Below are positions 27,713 through 35,701 of a stretch of DNA of 64,000 bases, in pieces; the stretch's first letter is position 1; every line of letters begins with the position of its first letter. The stretch spans positions 36,404 through 100,403 of the forward strand of contig USLK01000003.1 in the NCBI GenBank assembly GCA_900555555.1, given 5' to 3'. The notes under the pieces were generated by a model that saw nothing but the letters and a program-made list of their open reading frames with translations, was not told the DNA's origin and searched no databases. Both the position numbers and the translations under genes were made by a program. Source of the stretch: an uncultured Collinsella sp. GTDB taxonomy: Bacteria; Actinomycetota; Coriobacteriia; Coriobacteriales; Coriobacteriaceae.

Positions 27713-28177
27713 CTAGCGTGTCGAAGCGCCCTGAGCCGCAGCGGAGTCGGCGGGGGCATACTCGGTAAAGTCGAGAGTTACGCTCTCCTCGGCGGGAACC
27801 ATACCATAGCCCTCGGCGAGGTCGCGAATGCGGGTGGACGAGCCGTAGACCGAATGCATAACCTCCAGCTCGGAGCTCTCCTCTCGGGATGCCTCGAGCT
27901 GATTGGACAGCTGCGCGGCGGAGTTGAGCGTTGAGGCGGTGAGGCCGGCCACGGTGACGCGCGCGAAACCGAGCGCGACAACGATGACAGCCAACACGCA
28001 TATCACCTTGACGCAGTGGGCGAACATGGGACTGACCGATTGATCGGCCTCGCGGCCCGCACCGGTGACGACATCGAGATGGGGGCGCTCCGGCACCGGA
28101 GCCGACTGGCGCTCGGCCGCGCGGAGGTCGGAGGTCATATCATACGCAAGTGCCGCTTGAGACGCACGATAGGACAT
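27713..28177 (-). CDS. ftsL: FtsL-like bitopic division protein
   Basis: 154 residues: a polar N-terminal arm, one membrane helix at about 54-79, then a short coiled-coil stretch (SNQLEASREESSELEVMHS) and a tail. Sequence is poorly conserved, as usual for FtsL. The call rests on its place between rsmH and the PBP, its size and topology. It would form the FtsQLB complex with FtsQ. Confidence 0.75.
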   Translation of the reverse strand: MSYRASQAALAYDMTSDLRAAERQSAPVPERPHLDVVTGAGREADQSVSPMFAHCVKVICVLAVIVVALGFARVTVAGLTASTLNSAAQLSNQLEASREESSELEVMHSVYGSSTRIRDLAEGYGMVPAEESVTLDFTEYAPADSAAAQGASTR

Positions 28178-28258
28178 GGTATGCGACCCTCCGTTCCATA
28201 CTCGGTGTAACAGTTCAAAAGCATGCGAACGTGGGCGGCTCGATGAGAGCGGCCTGCG

Positions 28259-29224
28259 CTAAAGGCGCTTTGCCGTCCTGATCTTCGCGGACCGCGCCCG
28301 CGGGTTGCGCTCGACCTCTTCAGGTTGGGCGACTAGGGGTTTGCGCGTGAGCACCTTGACTATCGGCACATGACCGCACACGCACACCGGGATGTCAGGG
28401 GGACAGGTGCACCCCTGGCTCAGTTCCTGGAACTGATGCTTGACGATACGATCCTCAAGCGAATGGTAGGAGATGACGCAGATGCGCCCGCCCGGGTTGA
28501 GCCACCGGATCGCGGCCTCTAGACCGCGCTCCAAAACATCGAGCTCGTGGTTGACCTCGATGCGGATGGCCTGGAAGCTGCGCTTGGCGGGGTGTCCCCC
28601 GTGTCGGCGCGCCGCGGCGGGGATACCCGCCTTGATGGCCTCGACGAAATCCCCGGTCGTTTCGAGCGGCGCCGTTTGGCGGCGTCGCACGACCTCGCGC
28701 GCGATCTGGCGCGCGAACTTCTCCTCTCCGTACACGCGGAGAATCCGGGCGAGGTCGGCTTCGGAATAGGTGTTCAGGACCTCAGCTGCGTTTAGGGTGT
28801 TTGTCCCCGGATCCATACGCATATCGAGCGGGGCGTCCTCGTGATACGAGAAGCCCCTTCCTGGGATATCGAGCTGCGGGCTCGAGACGCCCAGGTCGAA
28901 CAGGAAACCATCGACGCCTGGCACTTCCGCTTGGCACAGAAGCTCGTCCAAGTCCCCAAAGTTGCCCTTGAGGAGACGGTGCGGGGTGTTCGGGGCCTCA
29001 CGGTCCAAACGCTCCCCTGCAGCCGCAAGCGCCATGTCGTCCTGATCGACACCGAGCAGCAAACCGTCCGCGCCGACGGCAGCGGCCATCTTCACAGAGT
29101 GGCCGGCGCCGCCGAGCGTGCAGTCGCAAACCGTCTCGCCGGGTTTGAGGGCGAGTTGCTCGAGCACTTCGGTGAGCATGACTGGTTCATGCCGATATTC
29201 AGGTGTCAACGTTCCATCTGCCAC
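28259..29224 (-). CDS. rsmH: 16S rRNA (cytosine-1402-N4)-methyltransferase RsmH
   Basis: SAM-dependent methylation of C1402 in the ribosomal P site. 321 residues from GTG 29224 with AGGAGG upstream. EPVMLTEVLEQLA, the SAM loop DCTLGGAGHS, DLGVSSPQLD, RGFSYHEDAPLDMRMD, and C-terminal SYHSLEDRIVKHQF are diagnostic. It has a CxC-type cluster (CTCPPDIPVCVCG) near the C-terminus, also common in Gram-positive homologues. Confidence 0.97.
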   Translation of the reverse strand: MADGTLTPEYRHEPVMLTEVLEQLALKPGETVCDCTLGGAGHSVKMAAAVGADGLLLGVDQDDMALAAAGERLDREAPNTPHRLLKGNFGDLDELLCQAEVPGVDGFLFDLGVSSPQLDIPGRGFSYHEDAPLDMRMDPGTNTLNAAEVLNTYSEADLARILRVYGEEKFARQIAREVVRRRQTAPLETTGDFVEAIKAGIPAAARRHGGHPAKRSFQAIRIEVNHELDVLERGLEAAIRWLNPGGRICVISYHSLEDRIVKHQFQELSQGCTCPPDIPVCVCGHVPIVKVLTRKPLVAQPEEVERNPRARSAKIRTAKRL

Positions 29225-29254
29225 GTGCGTGTCCTCCTTAAGCGAGCGCCTCGA

Positions 29255-29689
29255 TTAATCGAAGAAGTCCGCCAGAATGTTCTCGGCCTCGGCCTGACGT
29301 GCCTCGTGCGCCGCACGATCCCAGATCACCAGGCGGTCGCCGTTACCGACAACGGTGACCTCACGATCGAGGTTCGCTTTGACGCGAGCGGCCTCAGGAA
29401 GGCTGATGCGGGCGGCGGAGTCTATTTCAAGTGTGGTTGCCGCACCGTTCAGCGTCTCCATGACCACGCGATGCGCCCTATTGGTCGGGTCGAACCTGCC
29501 TTTAGCGGCGAACACGGAGTCAAGCCAGTCCTTGAACGTGTCCTCGGTGAACACGTACAGGGCGTCGACTTCCTTCTCAGGAGCGGGAAGCACTCGGACA
29601 GTGTCCTCAAGCTGCTTGCGGAAGGCGCTCGGCAGCGTGAGACGGCCTTTTGCATCGAGATTTCGATCATAGGTACCGGTCAAATACAC
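29255..29689 (-). CDS. mraZ: Transcriptional regulator MraZ
   Basis: AbrB-fold DNA-binding protein that autoregulates the dcw cluster. 144 residues from GTG 29689, the expected family length; an upstream ATG is rejected. The two MraZ half motifs are present: DAKGRLTLPSAFRK and the second repeat with DSAARISLPEAARV. Promoter and putative operator repeats lie just upstream (separate entries). First gene of the cluster. Confidence 0.96.
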   Translation of the reverse strand: MYLTGTYDRNLDAKGRLTLPSAFRKQLEDTVRVLPAPEKEVDALYVFTEDTFKDWLDSVFAAKGRFDPTNRAHRVVMETLNGAATTLEIDSAARISLPEAARVKANLDREVTVVGNGDRLVIWDRAAHEARQAEAENILADFFD

Positions 29690-29754
29690 TGCGGCGCACC
29701 CCCTTAGGCTACTCGTGGGCATCTGCGGGAGCCACCCCGCTGTCGACGTTTCCT

Positions 29755-29783
29755 ATTCTATGGGCGCTTTCCCCTTTTCGCAA
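29755..29783 (-). promoter_or_regulatory. Promoter of mraZ / dcw cluster
   Basis: Minus strand TTGCGA (29783-29778) and TAGAAT (29760-29755) with a 17-bp spacer; the predicted start near 29749 gives a leader of about 60 nt. Confidence 0.7.
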
Positions 29784-29818
29784 CACTTTTCCCCACACTC
29801 TCCCCCACCTCCCCCCAC
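29781..29818 (-). promoter_or_regulatory. Putative MraZ operator: repeated GTGGGG boxes
   Basis: On the minus strand, boxes beginning at 29818, 29808, 29796 and 29786 read GTGGGG, GTGGGG, GTGGGG and GTGTTG, spaced 10, 12 and 10 bp. MraZ proteins are known to bind tandem TGGGN repeats about one helical turn apart upstream of mraZ. The array abuts and enters the -35 box, as expected for a repressor. Confidence 0.65.
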
Positions 29819-29848
29819 CACGCCACACCACAACTCTCAACCTTCAAG

Positions 29849-29862
29849 CGAACAGGCGTTTG
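29849..29862. promoter_or_regulatory. LexA-type SOS box candidate
   Basis: CGAACAGGCGTTTG fits the Gram-positive LexA/DinR consensus CGAAC-N4-GTTYG. It lies about 90 bp upstream of the mraZ promoter, next to a TATAGT element on the minus strand (in CATATAGTATG), so it may control a second, SOS-linked dcw promoter. No other gene that it could serve is visible nearby. Confidence 0.4.
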
Positions 29863-30073
29863 AGTGCATACTATATGTTGTGTTTGATTTTGCGGTTTGT
29901 ACCATCTGTCGGCTGCAAAACCTTCAAGCTAAACCTTCTACCTGAGGTTGAAGCGATTTTTAGGCAAACCCAAGGTGTTGTGCGCGGGATGTGTAGCGCA
30001 TCCATACGCCCCACCCGGCACCCGGCGAACGTGGACGATTCCCCCACTCCTCAACCCTATCGCGCCATACGGA
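29863..30073. other. Non-coding stretch between the dcw promoter region and the xerC terminator
   Basis: I see no supported gene here on either strand. The sequence is AT-richer than its surroundings and contains a repeat: AACCTTCAAGC near 29839 recurs near 29921, with an inverted GGTTGAAGC near 29945. Short frames lack ribosome sites. Confidence 0.4.
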
Positions 30074-30105
30074 CAAAAAAGCCGTCACCCGCAGCGGGTG
30101 ACGGC
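30074..30105 (-). terminator. Intrinsic terminator after the xerC-like gene
   Basis: Arms GCCGTCACCC (30081-30090) and GGGTGACGGC (30096-30105) are perfect, and on the minus strand they are followed by TTTTTT. Confidence 0.9.
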
Positions 30106-30145
30106 GAAGGGGCATGGCGGGGGCGGAGCTGTATGCCGCACCGCG

Positions 30146-31069
30146 TTAGAGCTTGGCCCGCGGATGGGCCGCGAGGTACTCCTCGCGAAGCTGGGTAACA
30201 TCAACATGGGTATATATCTGCGTAGTCGAGATATCCGAATGACCGAGGATCTCCTGAAGCACGCGTAAATCGGCACCGCCCGCAAGAACATGCGTGGCAA
30301 AGGAGTGCCTCAGCACATGCGGGTGCAGGCCGTCGATCCCCACGGCTCGCCCATACCGTTCACAAATCGTGTAGACGGTTTGCCGCGACAAGCGAGTCCC
30401 TCGCACATTGAGAAATACAGCCGTCGAGCCGCCGAGCGAACGCGCATGGGACAGCAATTCGCCACGTGCGCCACTCTCTATATAGGAGGTGAGAGCATCG
30501 TGCGCGCTGCCGACCAGGGGAACCAAGCGCTCCTTCGATCCCTTGCCGATCACGCGCACGAATTCGTCTTCAAGATACAGGTTCGACAGGTCGAGGCCCG
30601 CGACCTCACTCGCCCGCAAGCCGCATCCGTACAGCACCTCGAGCACGGCTCGGTCACGGGTGCCGGCGGCAGTGCCCGGGAACGGCTGGTCGAGCAGGGC
30701 CGATGCCTGCTCAACGGTCAGGCACTCGGGCAGCGAGCGCTCCTTCTTGGGCAGCGGAATCGCGGCGGCGGGATTGGACGCGCATATGCCGTCATTGAAC
30801 AGGAAACGATGAAAGCCCTTCACCGCCGAAAGGCCCCGGCTCACAGACGCATCGGCATACCCTTTCTCGCGGCGGCTCGCAATGAACGCCAGGATGTCCC
30901 CGCGCCCGATGGCGTCCGGTTGCGCAATTCCGCGGTCGCGAAGGAACGAGACGTAGTCCCCCATGTCCCGGCTATACGCCGCCAGCGTGTTATCCGCCAG
31001 GCCGCGCTCCACCGACAGATAATCCAGATACAGATCGACGCAGCGCTCCATCTCGATATCCCGGCCCAC
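30146..31069 (-). CDS. Tyrosine recombinase XerC/XerD type
   Basis: Site-specific recombinase, probably the chromosome-dimer resolvase. 307 residues from GTG 31069 (GAGG site), the normal Xer length. N-terminal SAM-like core-binding domain to about residue 100. Catalytic residues: R152 (CGLRASEV), K176 (GKGSKER), H251 and R254 (HPHVLRHSF), H277 (LGHSD), Y286 (TQIYTHV). No integrase-type extra domain and no flanking att-like repeats, so a housekeeping role is likely. XerC and XerD cannot be separated here. Confidence 0.9.
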   Translation of the reverse strand: MGRDIEMERCVDLYLDYLSVERGLADNTLAAYSRDMGDYVSFLRDRGIAQPDAIGRGDILAFIASRREKGYADASVSRGLSAVKGFHRFLFNDGICASNPAAAIPLPKKERSLPECLTVEQASALLDQPFPGTAAGTRDRAVLEVLYGCGLRASEVAGLDLSNLYLEDEFVRVIGKGSKERLVPLVGSAHDALTSYIESGARGELLSHARSLGGSTAVFLNVRGTRLSRQTVYTICERYGRAVGIDGLHPHVLRHSFATHVLAGGADLRVLQEILGHSDISTTQIYTHVDVTQLREEYLAAHPRAKL

Positions 31070-31087
31070 AGCCCAGCCTCTTTCCCA

Positions 31088-31120
31088 ACAAAAACCGCCC
31101 GCGGGCAAACCCACGGGCGG
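31088..31120 (-). terminator. Intrinsic terminator after the DUF1846 gene
   Basis: Arms 31095-31105 and 31110-31120 (CCGCCCG core, one mismatch), followed on the minus strand by TTTTTGT. Confidence 0.85.
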
Positions 31121-31127
31121 ACGCTTC

Positions 31128-32609
31128 TTAACGATGGTAGTAGCTGGACCGCTCGAACTTCGGCTCACAGCACACATTGATGCCGAGCTTGCGCAACAGG
31201 GCCTCATCGGAAGACGAGATGATGACCGAGAAAAACGCATCGCAACCGCGCAGCTTGGGCAGACCCGCCAAGACCTTGTTGGCGACTTCGCTCGAAGCCG
31301 AGGTGATTGACAGCGCGATCAGGGTCTCATCGGGATGCAGCCGGGGGTTGTTGCTGCCCAGCTGGGTCGTCTTGAGGCGACTGATGGGCTTGATGGCGTC
31401 ATCGCTTATCACCTCGAGCTCCATATCGACGCCCGTCACGGCCTTGAGGGCGTTCATGATCAAAGAGCTGGCAGCACCCAGCAGCGTGGAGGTCTTGCCG
31501 GTCACCACCGAGCCATCCGGCAGCACCATGGCACCAGCCGGAGAACCCGTTGCCTCCTCCTTCAACAATGCTGCGGAACGCGCGGGCGAAAGATTCTTAT
31601 CCACCCCCACCTTCTTCATGATCACCTTGAGCTTGTCGACCTGCTCCTGCCCGCAGCCGGTGCGCTTCACCTTGACGGCGGCGTTGAAGTAGCGGCGCAC
31701 GATCTCCATGTCCGCAGCCTCGCGGCAAGCCTCGTCATCGCTGATGGCATAGCCCACCATATTGACGCCCATGTCGGTGGGGCTTTGATACGGGCTCTCG
31801 CCCAGGATCCTCTCCATCAACGCCTTGACGACCGGGAACGCCTCGACATCGCGGTTGTAATTGACCGTGGTGACGCCATGGGCCTCGAGATGGAACGGAT
31901 CGATGATATTGGCATCATCGAGGTCGACCGTCGCGGCCTCATAGGCGATGTTGACGGGATGGTTGAGCGACAGGTTCCACACCGGAAAGGTCTCGAATTT
32001 TGCGTAGCCCGCAGCCACCCCGCGCTTATGCTCGTGATAGAGCTGCGACAGGCAGGTGGCGAGCTTGCCCGAACCGGGGCCGGGGGCGGTTACGACGACG
32101 AGCGGACGCGTCGTCTCGACGTACTCGTTCTTGCCGTACCCCTCCTCGCTCACGATCAGGTCGACATCGTGCGGATAGCCCTCGATGGGATAATGCAGCC
32201 TGCAGGTGATGCCCAACATGTCCAACCGGCGGCGGAACAGGTCGGCCGCGGGCTGGCCGGCATATTGGGTTATGACGACGGCACCGACAAGAAACCCGTT
32301 GGAACGGAAGATGTCGGCAAGACGCAAGACGTCTTCATCGTACGTAATGCCAAGGTCACCACGGGCCTTGCTCTTCTCGATATGGTTGGCATTGATGGAA
32401 ATGATGATCTCGACGTCATCGGCCAGGCTCTTGAGCATGCGGAATTTGCTATCGGGAGCAAATCCGGGCAAGACGCGGCTCGCATGGTAGTCATCGAACA
32501 GTTTGCCGCCAAACTCCAGGTAGAGCTTTCCGCCAAACTGCGCGATCCGCTCCCTGATGTGTTTTGCCTGGCTGGCGATATATGCATCGTTGTCAAAACC
32601 TTGACGCAT
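31128..32609 (-). CDS. DUF1846 family protein
   Basis: 493-residue cytoplasmic protein of the DUF1846 family, found mainly in anaerobic Gram-positive bacteria, with no established reaction. Recognisable parts: N-terminal YIASQAKHIRERI and KLYLEFGGKLFDD; a nucleotide-binding-like VTAPGPGSGKLATCLSQLYHE (a P-loop variant); SLNHPVNIAYEAATVDLDD; C-terminal KFERSSYYHR. The GPGSGK loop suggests phosphate or nucleotide binding. Start ATG 32609 with AAGGGG. It has its own promoter with a palindrome over the start site. Confidence 0.9.
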   Translation of the reverse strand: MRQGFDNDAYIASQAKHIRERIAQFGGKLYLEFGGKLFDDYHASRVLPGFAPDSKFRMLKSLADDVEIIISINANHIEKSKARGDLGITYDEDVLRLADIFRSNGFLVGAVVITQYAGQPAADLFRRRLDMLGITCRLHYPIEGYPHDVDLIVSEEGYGKNEYVETTRPLVVVTAPGPGSGKLATCLSQLYHEHKRGVAAGYAKFETFPVWNLSLNHPVNIAYEAATVDLDDANIIDPFHLEAHGVTTVNYNRDVEAFPVVKALMERILGESPYQSPTDMGVNMVGYAISDDEACREAADMEIVRRYFNAAVKVKRTGCGQEQVDKLKVIMKKVGVDKNLSPARSAALLKEEATGSPAGAMVLPDGSVVTGKTSTLLGAASSLIMNALKAVTGVDMELEVISDDAIKPISRLKTTQLGSNNPRLHPDETLIALSITSASSEVANKVLAGLPKLRGCDAFFSVIISSSDEALLRKLGINVCCEPKFERSSYYHR

Positions 32610-32632
32610 GGGCGAGCCCCTTCTTTATGAGA

Positions 32633-32653
32633 TGTCGGTACCGACAAATTATA
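32633..32653 (-). promoter_or_regulatory. Promoter -10 box with adjoining 14-bp palindromic operator (DUF1846 gene)
   Basis: TATAAT on the minus strand at 32653-32648 is followed 1 bp later by the perfect palindrome TGTCGGTACCGACA (32646-32633), which would cover the transcription start. This is a repressor-operator layout. The -35 region is weak. Confidence 0.55.
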
Positions 32654-32720
32654 TATAACGAAGGGGTGAAACACGGCTGCGGAGTTAAACGCGACACAAG
32701 CTTCAAGGGCGACGAGATAC

Positions 32721-32754
32721 AAATTACCCCTCCCGCGCACGGATACGGGAGGGG
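32721..32754 (-). terminator. Hairpin ending the arc transcript
   Basis: Perfect 9-bp arms CCCCTCCCG (32727-32735) and CGGGAGGGG (32746-32754), followed on the minus strand by TAATTTG. A second, stronger 12-bp perfect hairpin without a T run lies at 32821-32857. Confidence 0.6.
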
Positions 32755-32820
32755 CAAAGAAAGGTAGGTCGCAACCGAGCTCGGGCGCACGCCCACAGCC
32801 GGTCGGACTTGTATGGTGCC

Positions 32821-32857
32821 GGCCGCGCGCCCCATCTCAAAGGACGGGCGCGCGGCC
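32821..32857. repeat. Perfect 12-bp stem hairpin directly after yfcC
   Basis: GGCCGCGCGCCC (32821-32832) pairs perfectly with GGGCGCGCGGCC (32846-32857). It lies 14 bp after the yfcC stop. With no T run, it may protect the mRNA 3' end or act together with the next hairpin. Confidence 0.6.
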
Positions 32858-32871
32858 AACCATGCAGGGCG

Positions 32872-34446
32872 CTAGAGCACCATGCAGGCAACCGTCAGAA
32901 TCACAATGGAAACCACGATGATGCTGATGATGATCTTTGCGGCGAACTTGAGCCAGGTCGTCCACTCGATCTTAGCCAGGGCGAGACCGCCCATGATGGC
33001 GCCGGACGTCGGGGTGAACAGGTTCACGACACCGATGGCGGCGGAGAAGATCATGATCATGACCTCAGGCGAGAAGCCGAGCTTGACGGCAAGCGGGCCC
33101 ATGATGGGCATGGAAACCGTAGCCATACCCGAGGTGGACGGGATCAGGAAGGACAGGACGAAGTAGACGATGTAGGCCATCGGCGCAAAGATGATACCGG
33201 ACAGGCCGGCCAGGGCGTCCGCGGCAGCGTTGAGCACGAACTGATCGAGACCGGTAGAGGCCATGAGCACGGAGACGCCACGGGCAAGAGCGATGATCAA
33301 GACGACACTCATCATGTCGGCGGCGCCGTTGATGAAGGTGTTTACGATCTGCTTCTCGGACAGGCCGCCCACGATACCGATGAGGATGGCCATCAGGAAG
33401 AACCAGGTGGAAGCCTCATCGAAGTACCAGGTGCCGATGGGGGCGCCGGTCACGACGGCGGACCAACCAAGGGAATCGGTGACGGTCCCGACGGACTCGC
33501 CGGTAACGTCGCCATCGAGCGTGGTGGTCGTGTCGTTTGCCTTGTCATATGCGGCAACCAAGTCATCGCCCGTGACCTCGGTGGTCACCTCGTGGCTGGA
33601 AGCGCCGGCATCGAAGAAGTTGGCAACGTTCTCGTTGAGGTCGCCCAGCGGAATGAAGCCGACGATCATGACGACGAAGGTGAAGGCGAAGATGCCCAGG
33701 ACGGCCTTCTGACGACCGGTGAGCTTGACCTCCTTGGCAGCGTCCCTTGCAGCCTGGCCATGAGCCTCCTCGGCGTCCTTGAGCTCCTGCATGGACAGAA
33801 TAGTGGAACCCTTGTCGGCCTTGACCTTCTTGGCGTAACGCATCACGAAGAAAATGGAGATGGCGGTGGTGACAACGGTGAGCAGCAGACCCAGACCGAT
33901 GATGATGGTCTGGTTGACCTCGATGCCCTTGGACGTAAGAGCGTCAACCGCGGCGCCGACGGCAAAGGGGTTGACCGTAGAGCCCAGGCAGCCGCAGCCG
34001 GCGCCCAGCAGGACCGTGGCGGCGCCGACCATGGGGTCGAAGCCGGCAGCCATCATGGTGGCGGCAAGCAGCGCGTAGAACGGAACCGTCTCCTCGCACA
34101 TGCCGTAGGTGGTTCCGCCGAGGGCGAAGATCGACATGAGGACCGGAACGATCAAGATCTCGTGGCCCTTAAGCTTCTGGACAAGCACGGCGATGCCGTT
34201 GTCCAGCGCACCGGTCTCGGTCATCATGCCCAGGAAGCCGCCCAGGATCATAACGAACAGGCAGACGGGCAACGCATCGGCAAAGCCGCGCACCGGCGCC
34301 ATGAAGAAGTCATCCAGGCGAGCGCCCGTGACCTCAGGCGTAAAGCCGGAAACGATAACGGTTACGATGGCAACAACAGCCAGCAGAATAAGAAGAATGG
34401 TGAACGATGAGGGCATACCACGCTTTTTCTTGGCGGTTTCGGTCAT
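32872..34446 (-). CDS. YfcC family carrier, probable arginine/ornithine antiporter
   Basis: Polytopic inner-membrane protein of the YfcC/DcuC-like (ArcD-type) superfamily, 524 residues, about twelve helices. Conserved parts: FVMILGGFLGMMTETGALDNG, GGTTYGMCEETVPFY, LIPSTSGMATVSMPIMGPLA and TPTSGAIMGGLALAK. A loop of about 60 residues near 245-300 is polar and predicted extracellular. Start ATG 34446; GGGGGG is 9 bp upstream. Its place after arcA-arcB argues for arginine uptake coupled to ornithine export; transport is inferred, not shown. Confidence 0.85.
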   Translation of the reverse strand: MTETAKKKRGMPSSFTILLILLAVVAIVTVIVSGFTPEVTGARLDDFFMAPVRGFADALPVCLFVMILGGFLGMMTETGALDNGIAVLVQKLKGHEILIVPVLMSIFALGGTTYGMCEETVPFYALLAATMMAAGFDPMVGAATVLLGAGCGCLGSTVNPFAVGAAVDALTSKGIEVNQTIIIGLGLLLTVVTTAISIFFVMRYAKKVKADKGSTILSMQELKDAEEAHGQAARDAAKEVKLTGRQKAVLGIFAFTFVVMIVGFIPLGDLNENVANFFDAGASSHEVTTEVTGDDLVAAYDKANDTTTTLDGDVTGESVGTVTDSLGWSAVVTGAPIGTWYFDEASTWFFLMAILIGIVGGLSEKQIVNTFINGAADMMSVVLIIALARGVSVLMASTGLDQFVLNAAADALAGLSGIIFAPMAYIVYFVLSFLIPSTSGMATVSMPIMGPLAVKLGFSPEVMIMIFSAAIGVVNLFTPTSGAIMGGLALAKIEWTTWLKFAAKIIISIIVVSIVILTVACMVL

Positions 34447-34535
34447 GGTTCTCATCCCCCCTTCAAATCGAAGGTGATCCCCGTCGCATCCCTCGACACT
34501 TCCGTGCGGTCGAATGAGCCGACGAGGTTACTACC

Positions 34536-34575
34536 GGAAAAAGCAGGCGGGCGGGCAGCGAACACGCCCGCCTGC
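34536..34575 (-). terminator. Intrinsic terminator after arcB
   Basis: Perfect 10-bp arms GCAGGCGGGC (34543-34552) and GCCCGCCTGC (34566-34575), followed on the minus strand by TTTTT. It may be partial, since yfcC lies just downstream and belongs to the same pathway. Confidence 0.8.
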
Positions 34576-34587
34576 GACAGACGACCC

Positions 34588-35583
34588 TTACTTGAGCGTT
34601 GCGTACATGATCGCCTTGATGGTGTGCATGCGGTTCTCGGCCTCGTCAAAGACCTTGGACTGCTTGGACTCGAAGACCGCGTCCTCGACCTCCATCTCGG
34701 TAACACCGAACTTCTCGGCGATGTCGGAGCCGATCGTGGTGTTGGTATCGTGGAAAGCGGGCAGGCAGTGCAGGAAGATGGCGGAAGGATCGGCCATAGC
34801 CATGACCTCGGTGGTCACGCGATAGGGCTGCAGCTGCTTGATGCGCTCGGTCCAGACCTCGTCAGGCTCGCCCATGGATACCCAAACATCGGTGTAAATC
34901 ACATGTGCACCGGTGCAGGCGTCCTTAACATCGGACGTGAGCTTGATAGTGCAACCGTTCTCCTCTGCGATGGGCTTGCAGGCCTCGATCACATCGTCGG
35001 CGGGCATGCACTCCTCGGGGCCGCAGGCCACGAAGTTCATGCCGAGCTTGGCGCACACGACCATGAGGGAGCGGGCCACGTTGTTCTTGCAGTCGCCCAT
35101 GAACACCAGGGTCTTGCCCTTGATGTCATAGTTGAAGTTCTCCTGGACAGTCAGGATGTCGGCGAGCATCTGGGTGGGGTGCCACAGATCGGTCAGGCCG
35201 TTCCAAACCGGAACGCCCGCGTTTGCGGCGAGTTCCTCGACGTCGGACTGCGCAAAGCCGCGGAACTCGATGCCGTCATACATGCGGCCGAGAACGCGAG
35301 CGGTGTCCTCGATGGACTCCTTCTTGCCCATCTGGGACGAACCCGGATCGAGATAGGTGACGCCCATGCCAAGGTCCATGGCGCCGACCTCGAAGGAGCA
35401 GCGGGTGCGCGTGGAGGTCTTCTGGAAGAGCAGGACGATGTTCTTGCCCTCGAGATAGCGGTGGGGCGTGCCCGTGCGCTTGAGGTCCTTGAAGTTCTTG
35501 GAGAGAGCGAGCAGGTACTCGATCTCCGCGGTGGAGAAGTCGAGCAGGCGCAGGAAGCTGCGGCCGGAGAGATTTACACCCAT
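34588..35583 (-). CDS. arcB: Ornithine carbamoyltransferase (catabolic type)
   Basis: Converts citrulline and phosphate to ornithine and carbamoyl phosphate in the deiminase pathway. 331 residues; carbamoyl-phosphate site STRTR (57-61), then HPTQM, ornithine-side motifs DVWVSMGEPDEV and HCLPAFHD. Start ATG 35583. Position between arcA and the carrier favours the catabolic role over ArgF. No arcC carbamate kinase gene is visible in the window. Confidence 0.95.
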   Translation of the reverse strand: MGVNLSGRSFLRLLDFSTAEIEYLLALSKNFKDLKRTGTPHRYLEGKNIVLLFQKTSTRTRCSFEVGAMDLGMGVTYLDPGSSQMGKKESIEDTARVLGRMYDGIEFRGFAQSDVEELAANAGVPVWNGLTDLWHPTQMLADILTVQENFNYDIKGKTLVFMGDCKNNVARSLMVVCAKLGMNFVACGPEECMPADDVIEACKPIAEENGCTIKLTSDVKDACTGAHVIYTDVWVSMGEPDEVWTERIKQLQPYRVTTEVMAMADPSAIFLHCLPAFHDTNTTIGSDIAEKFGVTEMEVEDAVFESKQSKVFDEAENRMHTIKAIMYATLK

Positions 35584-35650
35584 GGTGGTTCCTTTCGTAT
35601 TAGTCCGTGCGCGCCCATGCCTTCAGTCGGTAGCGGGCGTGTTGGGCGCC

Positions 35651-35693
35651 TAGAAATAAGGGGGCGCACCGTGCATGACGATGCGCCGCCCTT
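35651..35693 (-). terminator. Intercistronic hairpin between arcA and arcB
   Basis: Arms 35658-35668 and 35682-35693 (about 11 bp with one bulge), followed on the minus strand by TATTTCT. Likely a processing or partial termination site that lets arcA exceed arcB. Confidence 0.6.
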
Positions 35694-35701
35694 TAGGAAA
35701 C

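Noticed and set aside
25934..27934. 666-codon plus-strand frame opposite the PBP gene
   Set aside because: Antisense shadow of the PBP and ftsL genes; composition is typical of a mirrored high-GC frame.
30146..31069. Phage or genomic-island integrase
   Set aside because: Size and motifs are those of Xer recombinases; no att-like repeats, tRNA gene or phage genes are near.
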